A DNA stretch of 34,115 nucleotides from F23-D06 sp045600525. Lineage in GTDB: Bacteria; Bacteroidota; Bacteroidia; Bacteroidales; WCHB1-69. Both the position numbers and the translations under genes were made by a program. The stretch covers positions 1 through 34,115 of the forward strand of contig JAZRYC010000119.1 of NCBI GenBank assembly GCA_045600525.1, written 5' to 3'. The notes under the pieces are model-generated. The model saw only the letters and a list, made by a program, of their open reading frames with translations, was not told the DNA's origin and did no database searches. Of the stretch, positions 6,773 to 15,366 are shown piece by piece; the stretch's first letter is position 1, and the number at the start of each line of letters is the position of its first letter.

Positions 6773-8092
6773 TTATAAAGGCTTTTCTCCATGCGCTTCA
6801 GATACATATAACTCTTTTACTTTCCTTCCCTTTTCAAATAGAACGCTGTAATATAGTTTGCCATCTGGTTTCCAACAGGACCATTTTCCTTCGCGAACAC
6901 GATTCTTAAATGTTCCTTGGAAGTGTTTTGCCCCATTATCGTAATATTCCGTGAAAGCGCCATCCTGCACCCCGTCTGAGAAATTCTGTTCACGAACTTT
7001 TTTCTCAAAGACGTTGTAGAAAGTCCATTTCCCCTCTTTCTTATCGCCGACATATTTTCCTTCGGACAGAATTTTTCCGTTTTGGGCAAATTCCTTCCAT
7101 TTTCCATTTCGAAGATTGTCTTTGTAATTGCCTTGACGCGCCATTTTTCCGGTTTCTTCCCAATAATAGGTGTATAAACCGCACATCACGCCTTTTTTAT
7201 AGGTAATGGCATATTTCTTGGCCCCATTTTCGTACCAACCTTCCCATACGCCATCCAATTCGGCATCTTTGAAGGAACCTTGATCTTGAATTTTTCCATT
7301 ATGGTAATAAGAAGTCCATAATCCGTTTTCAAGATTTTTGGCGAAAGTGCCATGACGTTGAATTCTGCCATCCTCATACCACGCCGTCCACTCTCCTTCG
7401 CGTTGTCCAGCAATATAATGTCCTTTTTTCCATAAACTACCATCATCATAATAATAGGTCCATTCCCCGTCTTGGAGGCCGTCCTTGAAATTACCGGTAC
7501 TACCGAGGGTGCCCTGATCGTTGTAAAATTTCCAAACACCTTGTTGTAAATCGTTTACCGCAGAGCCTTCCATTTGCTTCTGTCCGCTTCGAGACCACCA
7601 GCATGCATATCCGTCAAGGGCGCCGTGTTTATAATCACCTTCGAAATATTTGCTGCCGTCGTCATAATATTCCACAACATGTCCTTCCACACTATCTTCC
7701 ACATAAGCCACTTCCTTGAATAATTTTCCGTTAGAATGATAAAAAATCCACGTGCCGGTGCGCTGGCCGTCCTTGAATTGTCCTTCCGACTCAATTTGTC
7801 CCGATTGAAACCAACTTTTAAAAGGACCGTTTTCGGCCTGATATTCCTGAGATAATTTGCCGTTGTCAAACCATACTTTCCAAAGGCCGACCTTTTTTCC
7901 ATCCTGATAGTCTCCTTCCGTCCACTTCACGCCATTGTTATGATAATAAATCCAATGTCCTTGTTCCTTTCCTTTGGTTTCCACACCGACAGACATCAGT
8001 TTGTTGTTATTCCAATATGTTTTAACGGTATCCTGGGCGGAAATGGAACCTATTAACAATAGGCTAAAAATCAAGCTTGCAAACTTCTGCAT
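6773..8092 (-). CDS. Secreted MORN-repeat protein
   Basis: A 439-aa exported protein: a signal peptide (MQKFASLIFSLLLIGSISAQ, cleavage about residue 20), then about 16 tandem MORN_2-type repeats of roughly 23-25 residues with the core G-x-W-x-x-Y-x-x-x-G (for example GEWTYYYDDGSLWKKG and GLWTSYYHNGKIQDQG). These fill the protein almost to its end. Such repeats form an elongated beta-hairpin array and in Bacteroidota are often annotated as YwqK-like. No lipobox cysteine is seen, so a periplasmic or outer-surface location is likely. The start at 8092 is chosen because it gives a clean signal peptide; eight further upstream residues from 8116 are unlikely. First gene of an operon with the MBL hydrolase and folE. 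Function unknown. Confidence 0.88.
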   Translation of the reverse strand: MQKFASLIFSLLLIGSISAQDTVKTYWNNNKLMSVGVETKGKEQGHWIYYHNNGVKWTEGDYQDGKKVGLWKVWFDNGKLSQEYQAENGPFKSWFQSGQIESEGQFKDGQRTGTWIFYHSNGKLFKEVAYVEDSVEGHVVEYYDDGSKYFEGDYKHGALDGYACWWSRSGQKQMEGSAVNDLQQGVWKFYNDQGTLGSTGNFKDGLQDGEWTYYYDDGSLWKKGHYIAGQREGEWTAWYEDGRIQRHGTFAKNLENGLWTSYYHNGKIQDQGSFKDAELDGVWEGWYENGAKKYAITYKKGVMCGLYTYYWEETGKMARQGNYKDNLRNGKWKEFAQNGKILSEGKYVGDKKEGKWTFYNVFEKKVREQNFSDGVQDGAFTEYYDNGAKHFQGTFKNRVREGKWSCWKPDGKLYYSVLFEKGRKVKELYVSEAHGEKPL

Positions 8093-8113
8093 AAATATAA
8101 ATTTTAGAGGGGG

Positions 8114-8121
8114 CAAAAGTA
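8114..8121 (-). promoter_or_regulatory. -7 promoter box, MORN/MBL/folE operon
   Basis: TACTTTTG on the minus strand, 22 nt upstream of the ATG at 8092. It lies 12 nt from the opposing box at 8133-8140. Confidence 0.6.
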
Positions 8122-8132
8122 CAAAAAAATGC

Positions 8133-8140
8133 TATTTTTG
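8133..8140 (+). promoter_or_regulatory. -7 promoter box, PepSY-like gene
   Basis: TATTTTTG, 28 nt upstream of the ATG at 8168, matching TAnnTTTG. The core elements of the two divergent promoters overlap in a 75-bp intergenic region. Confidence 0.6.
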
Positions 8141-8167
8141 TCCCTCATTTTAAATAAGTAGATTTTT

Positions 8168-9844
8168 ATGAAGAAAATTGTAAGATTCATAGTTGTTCTT
8201 TTTACTATTCAAATAGTTGCCATACCATTTGTGTCAGCTCAAAAATTAAAAACCACAGAAGTGCCGGCAGATGTCACCCAAGCTATTGATTTTCAATATC
8301 CATACGTAAAAGTAATAAGCTGGCAAATGGAAGGAAATTCCTATGTGGCCACATTCAAGGATGAAGGAAGTATCGGCAAGGCATACATCTCCAAAAAGGG
8401 AGAATGGGAGCGTACCACATACGATATTAAAAAGGACGAAATACCTTCTTCCATTACGGAATATGTGAATAAAAACTATCCTGAATTCATTGTCAGCATG
8501 GCGTGTCTAGAAGAAAAAGAAGATGTTGCCCTGCATTATTACATTGAAGTAAAACCCGATGGTGTGGGTTTCAAACCTTCCAAACTGACATTTAACGACA
8601 AAGGTGTGTTAATGAATCGTGAGGATCCGGCCGATTTCAAAGATCCACTGGCTCCCGCACCCGAAAAAGTACCTGTGAAGCCGGCAGAAAAAGACCCCAA
8701 GCAGACGGCGGCCAAACCGACAGCCAAACCGGTTGCCTCTACAAACAAACCTTCCACGGATAAGCCAAAAGAACCGGCCAAACCGGCGGCTAAACCGGCA
8801 CCTGCACCAAAGCCAGAAGCCAAGCCCAAACAGGAACCTGTTAAGAAGGAAACCAAACCGGCACCGCAAAAACCTGCTGAGACCAAAAACGTTGCCGACA
8901 AGGCAAAAGCCCCTGAGGCAAAGCCCAAAAAGGAGAAACCCGAAAAACCCGAACCTATCATAAAAGACGAACAGGGCAATGTGGCACTTAAATTGACAGC
9001 CGTTCCCGAAGCCGTGAAAAAAGCCCTTCCCAAAAAGGTTCTGCATCCCGAAGAACTAAATTGGTTCCTTATTGATAACAGCTATGTGGCCAAATGCTAT
9101 AATAGCGGAAAAAAGACGGCCGCCTATTTTACAAAGGAAGGTGTCTGGGAGAAAATGCTCACCGTTCTTCCGGAAGAATCGGTTACCGGACCTATGCTCA
9201 AACATCTTAACGATTATTATAAAGGCTTTAAATTCAAAAATGCTGTAAAAGAACAACGTGCCGATAAAGATGACAAAACCATGGTAGAATTCTACGAGAA
9301 AGCCAACTATAAGGCAAAATTAGTCACAACCGTCATCTTTGACAAAACGGGTAAGCTGATTCGCACCATTGATCCCGACTATCAACTGGAAAATGCCCAA
9401 AGGGCCAGCGACGAGGACGAGGCACTTGAAAAATACTACGAAAAGATGAATATGAGCCTCAACAATGATGATTCACACAATGTGCCTGAAAACATTCAGG
9501 CCGTATTCAAACTCAAATATCCCAAGGCAACCAATGTGGAATGGAAAGAAGACAACATGAATTATCAGGCCCATTACTATACCACGCGTGGAAAGGAGAC
9601 CTGCGTGATCAACAGTATGGGTACGATTGTTGAAACATGGCTCCTGGGAAAACCTGACAATCTTTCAACGACCATTCAAGATTATATTAAAAAGGAACAT
9701 AAGGGCTGCAAAGTCGTAGAATATTACAGTGTGAAGAAAATCGCCGACAAAGTCAATCTTTATAAAGTTTTGATTCAAAATAAAAAAACCATGGAGGAAA
9801 CAGAACTTTGGTTCAATACTGCCGGCAGACCCGTTAATATGTAG
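8168..9844 (+). CDS. Secreted protein with three PepSY-like regions and a K/P/A-rich linker
   Basis: A 558-aa exported protein with a signal peptide (MKKIVRFIVVLFTIQIVAIPFVSAQ). Three regions resemble the Bacteroidota PepSY-like (BLIP-fold) domain: about 25-155, 275-402 and 436-558. Each starts VPxxVxxAxxxxYP or similar and has strands of the type WQMEGNSYVATF, WFLIDNSYVAKCY and WKEDNMNYQAHYY. Residues 161-265 form a low-complexity linker dominated by Lys, Pro and Ala, which could span peptidoglycan or periplasm. PepSY-like proteins are thought to bind or inhibit other proteins; no ligand can be named. It is followed after 14 nt by the 1489-aa secreted protein, so the two are probably co-expressed. 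Confidence 0.83.
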   Translation: MKKIVRFIVVLFTIQIVAIPFVSAQKLKTTEVPADVTQAIDFQYPYVKVISWQMEGNSYVATFKDEGSIGKAYISKKGEWERTTYDIKKDEIPSSITEYVNKNYPEFIVSMACLEEKEDVALHYYIEVKPDGVGFKPSKLTFNDKGVLMNREDPADFKDPLAPAPEKVPVKPAEKDPKQTAAKPTAKPVASTNKPSTDKPKEPAKPAAKPAPAPKPEAKPKQEPVKKETKPAPQKPAETKNVADKAKAPEAKPKKEKPEKPEPIIKDEQGNVALKLTAVPEAVKKALPKKVLHPEELNWFLIDNSYVAKCYNSGKKTAAYFTKEGVWEKMLTVLPEESVTGPMLKHLNDYYKGFKFKNAVKEQRADKDDKTMVEFYEKANYKAKLVTTVIFDKTGKLIRTIDPDYQLENAQRASDEDEALEKYYEKMNMSLNNDDSHNVPENIQAVFKLKYPKATNVEWKEDNMNYQAHYYTTRGKETCVINSMGTIVETWLLGKPDNLSTTIQDYIKKEHKGCKVVEYYSVKKIADKVNLYKVLIQNKKTMEETELWFNTAGRPVNM

Positions 9845-9858
9845 TTCATTACAATCCT

Positions 9859-12800
9859 ATGAAAAAATATTTTCTAATACTTTCTCTACTGTGCCTGACC
9901 ATTTTTGTTCAGGCACAGCGTTTTAATTCCTTTAGCAATGATCCTTCAAAAACGGTGGAGGAAATGAAGCAATATCTTTCCACGGTATCCAAGGAGCGCC
10001 AAAAAGAAGCCACTGAAATGTTGGAAGAGTTTTCCGAATTTTGGACAACTGCCATTGATTATGAAAACCAACTCGGTTTTATTGAGGAAGCCAATGCATT
10101 AGTACGACATAAGTTTCGCCCCATCCCCAATTTCCAGTCCTATTTACACGCCTATAAGGCATTCGTGTCTGGCGATTTTTCCATGGAGACAGAAACATGG
10201 AACCAAATCGTGGAATATCATGCCACGCATAGTGTGACGCAGTTCACAAACAATATGAACATCTACGAATCACTTTTTCAAAATCACATTCTTTTCCAAG
10301 GAGACAATGTTCGATGGGTGGCCATGGGTACAATTGATGCCATGGGCTTCGACCAGGAACCCTTTTTTGATTTTTCCGATGTGGATTTAATCGGATCTTC
10401 ATTAAAGGACAGTCTTACTATCGAAGGCGTGCAGGGAAGATACTATCCTGCCAGAACGAAGTTTCTGGCCAAAAAAGGCACCACCTATTGGGATCGTGCC
10501 GGATTAAGTCGAGATGTTAAGGCTGAACTGAAGGATTATGAAATAGATGTACGGTTTCCGAAAGTCTCATCCGAAGAGGCAGTTTTTTACTATCCCGCAT
10601 TATTTGACCATCCCATTTCAGGCACAGTAGTGGATAAAGCCGTCCTGCCCACATCAGAAGAAAAAGCCACCTACCCACGCTTTATCAGTAAGGACAAAAC
10701 GCTATCCATTCAAAACCTCTATGAGGACGTGGATTATGTGGGTGGTTTTGATTTAAGGGGCGCCTCTATTTACGGAACATCTTCCGGTGATACGATGGCC
10801 TACGTTATCATTAAACGCGAAGGGAAGGCCATTATTCGTTCTGCCTCCAAAAGTTTTCTAATACGTCCCACAAACCTCTTGTCAGAGGATTCCAAAGTCA
10901 GCATTTATATTGGAGAAGACTCCATTTATCACCCGGCAGCCAATTTCAAATTCGACAACGAGTCCAAAGAGTTGCTAATCTCCCGCCCGAAACAGGGCGT
11001 AGGACGCTCCCCGTTTTTTGACTCCTATCATAAACTGGATATTACTGTGGAATCCATTCATTGGAACACCAACGACATGCGCCTTGAATTCAAACCTATT
11101 GTCGGCAATACCAGTCAGCAGACGGCTGTCTTCGAATCCCAAAATTACTATGAAGAATCCGTTATGCATGAGATTGCCGGCTATAATACGGAAAATCCCC
11201 TCTATACCCTATGGAAGTTGTTTAATGCTGCCGGCTATGAATATCTGACCATAGAGGATGTTATTCGTTGGTTCAACAGGCCGCCTCTGGATATCAAAGC
11301 CATGATGATCGACTTTGCCGCCCGAGGCTTTGTTGAATATGATGTGAATGACAATAAAATTCATTACCGCAGCAAAATAGCCCAATATCTAAACAACCAA
11401 GTCAAAAAGAAGGATTATGACTACATCCGTTTAGAGTCGAAAACCCATTTTGCCTCCATGGATTTACTAACCAATGATTTGAAAATAACGGGGTGTGAGT
11501 TTTTTGTACTGAGTGATCCGCAGATTGTGAATGTGTATCCCATGAACGAATTGGTGACGGTAAAGAAAAATCGTAACATGGTCTTTTCCGGACGGGTAAT
11601 CGGCGGTCTTTTTGACTTTGTAGCACATAATTGTGAATTTGACTATGATCGTTTCCTAGTAGATATGAATGTCATTGACTCCCTCATCATGTATGTGGAA
11701 GATACCACGCAGAAACAAGATATGTATGGTGATTATCCCTTACGACAAGTGAAGGGACGTCTGGAAGAACTTTCCGGCATACTGTATGTGGACGTGCCGG
11801 GAAACAAATCCGGTATGACGGATTATCCGGATTATCCTATTTTCGAAGCACGTAAGGGAGGTAAGGTCTTTTACGACCAGCCCTATGTGCTCGGCGGCGT
11901 ATATACCAGAGATCGTTTTTATTATGCCGTCAATAAGTTCCGCGTGGTCAATTTGGACAATTTCGTACTTGATTCCATGAAATTCACGGGCGCCTTGGTT
12001 TCCGGCAATATTTTTCCAGATATAGAAGAACCGTTGAAGGTCCAGCCAGACTATTCCTTTGGTTTCGTTCATAAAACCAATGGTTTGCCTATGTACGGAT
12101 CCAAGGGCTCGTATCAAGGAACCATTGACCTCAGCAATAGGGGCTTGCGCGGAGATGGCCAAATTGACTATATCACTTCGCATACCGTTTCCGACAGCTT
12201 GGTGTTTTATCTGGATTCCACAAACGGATCTGCCGATAATCATTTAGTAGATGAACAACTCGGCGGCGTGGAATTTCCGCCGGCTTCCATGAAGAAAGGT
12301 TATCTGCATTGGAAACCCTATGAGGATCAAATGTTTGTATATACAAAAAAGACCCCTATGACGGTGTTTAAGGAAACGGAGTTAACCGGAAATTCGGTCA
12401 TCACCCCTTATGGTATGATGGGTACGGGAGTGGTGAAATTCGGTCGCGCCGATATCACTTCCCACCTATTTAACTTCAAACATCACGAACTTTTGGCAGA
12501 TACCGCAGACCTGCGTATATATGACATCAGTAAGGGTGAGGATATTGCTTTCTCCACCGACAACTACAACTCCCATATTGATTTTCAAACAAGAAAAGGG
12601 CACTTCAAAGCCAATGGAACAGCTTCTGTTGTCTATTTTGTAAAAAATGAGATCAAGGCAAAATCCTCCGAATTTGAATGGGATCCCATAGACTCCACCC
12701 TGCTTCGTTTCAAGTGGGACGACCCCTACAAGGATACCGATATAGACAATACGCCTTCCAGAGACCTGGTGGATATGCAGAGTGTGGGTAACGAAATCTA

Positions 12801-14328
12801 CGCAGCTGATCCTTCTGTTGGTTATCAATTCCCAGCATTAAGCGCGGAATTTGATTTTACGAAAAACGTAATCTACGCACACGGTGTTCGTTTCATCAAT
12901 GTGGGCGATGCTGCGGTGATTCCTCATCATGGCGATGTTGTCATTCGCGAAAAGGCGGTCATGGACCAGTTCCATCAATCGCGCATTTTGGCCGGCCGCG
13001 ACAATAAATATCACGAGTTATACGACTGTAACGTGCGCATACAAACCGTCAGTAAATTCTATGCCAATGGATATTACGACTATGTGGATGAAAATCAGCA
13101 GGTTCAGCAACTTTATTTCGACACGGTCTACTTTAATAAGGAAACTTTCGGCGATGCTAAGATTCCTGCCGAAAAAAATTTCCAATTCAGTGACCGATTC
13201 GGATTCAGCGGACGTGCCGAGTTACATAGCACCCAACCCTTCCTATCCTATTTCGGCGGAGTGGAAATACGGCATGATTGTGACACCATCCATCATGCCC
13301 CGATGAAGATACTCCAACAAGTGGATCCCAACAACATCATGCTCCAAGTTCATGAAAGAACCAAGGACATGGATGAAAGAAAGGTAGTAGTGGCCATTAC
13401 CTCATCAAACAAGACGGGAAGAATTTACACAGCCTTTGGTGAGGCCAAAGACGAATTCAACGACGCAGAGTACATCAACGTATTCGGCTATATCACCTAC
13501 GATAAGGAAACACATGAATTCAAAGCCGCCTCCCTGGAAAAACTTCAGGATCCCTCTACTCCCGGTAATATCATCACGCTCAATACGGATGACTGCGTGG
13601 CAACAGGCACGGGTACCATTGATATGGGTACGAAATTGGGCAGAGTACAGTTTGTTACAAATGGTACAATTATTAACTATATGCAGGCCGATTCCGCAGA
13701 AATGCATCTGACGACCTCCATTGACTTCTTCTTCAACGAGGAATCCATGAAATTGATGGGAAAGGCTTTGGAGAATTCCTCCTCCCTGGATTTTGTGGAT
13801 GTCTCTTCTGATGAAGCATACGACATGGCCCTCTACAATATATTAGGCAAGGTGGAATACCAGCGTTATACGCGTAATGTGGCCCTCGGCAACCAACGTC
13901 GTCTACCCGAACCCCTTCAGGTTAAATTCCTCTTTTCCAATATCGACTTCGAATGGGACAAAGATCAATCTACGTTCAAGTCTCAAACAGTACTTCCCTT
14001 GATTATCTGTAATTCCAAACAAGTCTATAAGCAGGTTCCAGGACGTATCGTAATTGAAAAAAGAGGATCTAGGAACAAACTATATCTCTATTTTGAATTC
14101 GACCAACAATATTATTATTTCCAATTTGACAACAACGTTGTTTCAGGATATTCTTCAGATAAGGCCTTCAATGAGGCAATAAAGAATACCAAACCAAAGA
14201 ATAAGTCGTTGGCTCCGGATAATGCAAAAGGACTTCCCTCCTTCTCCTATCGTCTGGGCAATATCGGTTGGAAGAATAAGTTTGTGAAAAAGTATTTTAC
14301 GAACATTGAGGAGGAAGAGGAGGATTAG
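9859..14328 (+). CDS. Very large secreted protein of unknown function (1489 aa)
   Basis: I do not recognise a characterised family. A signal peptide (MKKYFLILSLLCLTIFVQAQ) is followed by a helical N-terminal part with a polar stretch rich in Glu and Lys (about residues 30-65). Residues 440-515 look helical, with a winged-helix-like pattern (TIEDVIRWFNRP, MMIDFAARGFVEYDV). The rest is predominantly beta, with repeated short strands and Asp/Gly/Asn turns; parts such as ITSHLFNFKHHELLADTADL loosely recall OstA/LptA-like strands. No transmembrane anchor, lipobox or C-terminal sorting domain is seen. The C-terminus ends in an acidic run of Glu and Asp. It is cotranscribed with the PepSY-like gene upstream. 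A periplasmic or outer-membrane-associated structural role is inference. Confidence 0.8.
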   Translation: MKKYFLILSLLCLTIFVQAQRFNSFSNDPSKTVEEMKQYLSTVSKERQKEATEMLEEFSEFWTTAIDYENQLGFIEEANALVRHKFRPIPNFQSYLHAYKAFVSGDFSMETETWNQIVEYHATHSVTQFTNNMNIYESLFQNHILFQGDNVRWVAMGTIDAMGFDQEPFFDFSDVDLIGSSLKDSLTIEGVQGRYYPARTKFLAKKGTTYWDRAGLSRDVKAELKDYEIDVRFPKVSSEEAVFYYPALFDHPISGTVVDKAVLPTSEEKATYPRFISKDKTLSIQNLYEDVDYVGGFDLRGASIYGTSSGDTMAYVIIKREGKAIIRSASKSFLIRPTNLLSEDSKVSIYIGEDSIYHPAANFKFDNESKELLISRPKQGVGRSPFFDSYHKLDITVESIHWNTNDMRLEFKPIVGNTSQQTAVFESQNYYEESVMHEIAGYNTENPLYTLWKLFNAAGYEYLTIEDVIRWFNRPPLDIKAMMIDFAARGFVEYDVNDNKIHYRSKIAQYLNNQVKKKDYDYIRLESKTHFASMDLLTNDLKITGCEFFVLSDPQIVNVYPMNELVTVKKNRNMVFSGRVIGGLFDFVAHNCEFDYDRFLVDMNVIDSLIMYVEDTTQKQDMYGDYPLRQVKGRLEELSGILYVDVPGNKSGMTDYPDYPIFEARKGGKVFYDQPYVLGGVYTRDRFYYAVNKFRVVNLDNFVLDSMKFTGALVSGNIFPDIEEPLKVQPDYSFGFVHKTNGLPMYGSKGSYQGTIDLSNRGLRGDGQIDYITSHTVSDSLVFYLDSTNGSADNHLVDEQLGGVEFPPASMKKGYLHWKPYEDQMFVYTKKTPMTVFKETELTGNSVITPYGMMGTGVVKFGRADITSHLFNFKHHELLADTADLRIYDISKGEDIAFSTDNYNSHIDFQTRKGHFKANGTASVVYFVKNEIKAKSSEFEWDPIDSTLLRFKWDDPYKDTDIDNTPSRDLVDMQSVGNEIYAADPSVGYQFPALSAEFDFTKNVIYAHGVRFINVGDAAVIPHHGDVVIREKAVMDQFHQSRILAGRDNKYHELYDCNVRIQTVSKFYANGYYDYVDENQQVQQLYFDTVYFNKETFGDAKIPAEKNFQFSDRFGFSGRAELHSTQPFLSYFGGVEIRHDCDTIHHAPMKILQQVDPNNIMLQVHERTKDMDERKVVVAITSSNKTGRIYTAFGEAKDEFNDAEYINVFGYITYDKETHEFKAASLEKLQDPSTPGNIITLNTDDCVATGTGTIDMGTKLGRVQFVTNGTIINYMQADSAEMHLTTSIDFFFNEESMKLMGKALENSSSLDFVDVSSDEAYDMALYNILGKVEYQRYTRNVALGNQRRLPEPLQVKFLFSNIDFEWDKDQSTFKSQTVLPLIICNSKQVYKQVPGRIVIEKRGSRNKLYLYFEFDQQYYYFQFDNNVVSGYSSDKAFNEAIKNTKPKNKSLAPDNAKGLPSFSYRLGNIGWKNKFVKKYFTNIEEEEED
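14318..14323 (+). promoter_or_regulatory. Shine-Dalgarno sequence that fixes the DAHP synthase start
   Basis: AGGAGG lies 6 nt before the ATG at 14330. It is inside codons of the acidic C-terminus of the preceding 1489-aa protein, suggesting translational coupling. It supports 14330 over the in-frame ATG at 14306. Confidence 0.7.
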
Positions 14329-14329
14329 T

Positions 14330-15349
14330 ATGGATGCAATAATGATTGCTGGACCGTGTGCTGCGGAAAGCGAGCAACAGTTGTCGAACACCGCCATGCA
14401 GCTGCATGCCGAAGCTGGTGCAAAGGGTTTGCATTTGGACTTTTTCCGTGCCGGCGTGTGGAAGCCGCGCAGTCACCCGGAAAGTTTTGCCGGAATCGGA
14501 GAACAAGCTCTTCCCTGGCTGGCAAAGATTCAGCAGCAATACGGCACTCCGGTCTGTGTGGAGGTGATGAATCCCAAGCAGCTTGAATTATGTCTGAAGC
14601 AGGATATTCTCGCGGTCTGGATTGGTGCTCGCACGGCGGTCAATCCCTCGGAAGTGCAGGAAATTGCTACCGCCGCACAGGGAACACCCTGCACAGTGAT
14701 GGTGAAAAACCCGCTGGTGCCCGACCTCAAACTCTGGATAGGTAATATCGAACGTTTTCGTAAGGCCGATGTCACGCAGGTAATAGCTATTCACCGGGGA
14801 TTTGCAGACAGCACCGAAAATGTCTATAGAAATGCCCCCTGTTGGGAAATCCCCATTGATTTAAAGGTGGCCATGCCCGAGCTTCCTATTGTGTGCGATC
14901 CTTCACATCTTTGCGGAAATATCCAATGGATTCCGCAAATCTCACAATTGGCACTGAACTACGGATTCAATGGTTTGATGTTGGAATGCCATTGCTCGCC
15001 AGACAAGGCCTTGAGTGACGCCGCCCAGCAGCTTACGCCTTCCGCATGGGCCAACTTAGTCAACCAGCTCTGTTTTCGCCAGGATATTTCCAACAACGAA
15101 CTCATCAAACAACGCGCCCTGCTGGAAAACGTAGACACCCAACTCAGCACACTGCTTCACAAAAGAATGCAGATTGTTGATGAAATCGCCCACATCAAAA
15201 AGAAACACAACCTTCCTGTGGTGCAACCCAAACAGTGGCTGCAAGTTCGCCAACGCTATTTGAAAAATGCAACCGATGAAGACTATAGAGCTTTTGTAGA
15301 GAATTTTCTGGAATTGCTTCACCAGTCTTCCATCAAAAGGCAACATTAA
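14330..15349 (+). CDS. Bifunctional DAHP synthase (KDO8P-synthase-like) / chorismate mutase type II
   Basis: A 339-aa fusion. Residues 1 to about 240 are a type I-beta DAHP synthase (AGPCAAES at 7-14, KPRSHPESFAGIGE, WIGARTAVNP, MVKNPLVPD, VIAIHRGF, CDPSHLCGN, GLMLECHC), which condenses erythrose 4-phosphate with phosphoenolpyruvate. The C-terminal part, about 245-339, is an AroQ-type chorismate mutase (RALLENVDTQLSTLLHKRM, then HIKKKHNLPV). Together they provide the first step and a branch step of aromatic amino acid synthesis, and such fusions are typical of Bacteroidota. The start is set by AGGAGG at 14318 and lies one base after the preceding stop. The chorismate mutase domain may also act as a feedback-regulatory module. 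Confidence 0.95.
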   Translation: MDAIMIAGPCAAESEQQLSNTAMQLHAEAGAKGLHLDFFRAGVWKPRSHPESFAGIGEQALPWLAKIQQQYGTPVCVEVMNPKQLELCLKQDILAVWIGARTAVNPSEVQEIATAAQGTPCTVMVKNPLVPDLKLWIGNIERFRKADVTQVIAIHRGFADSTENVYRNAPCWEIPIDLKVAMPELPIVCDPSHLCGNIQWIPQISQLALNYGFNGLMLECHCSPDKALSDAAQQLTPSAWANLVNQLCFRQDISNNELIKQRALLENVDTQLSTLLHKRMQIVDEIAHIKKKHNLPVVQPKQWLQVRQRYLKNATDEDYRAFVENFLELLHQSSIKRQH

Positions 15350-15366
15350 TGATTTAAAATTGAAAA

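Noticed and set aside
6718..6807. Upstream start for the MBL-fold hydrolase
   Set aside because: It would add 30 residues unrelated to the fold and overlap the MORN gene; MSDLTIQ at 6717 fits the family.
8539..9046. Two long open frames antisense to the PepSY-like gene
   Set aside because: They lie over the Lys/Pro/Ala-rich linker, whose biased codons rarely create stops on the other strand; products are low-complexity Gly/Phe/Ala-rich.
14306..14329. Upstream ATG for DAHP synthase at 14306
   Set aside because: It overlaps the previous gene, and the AGGAGG at 14318 is placed for the ATG at 14330.
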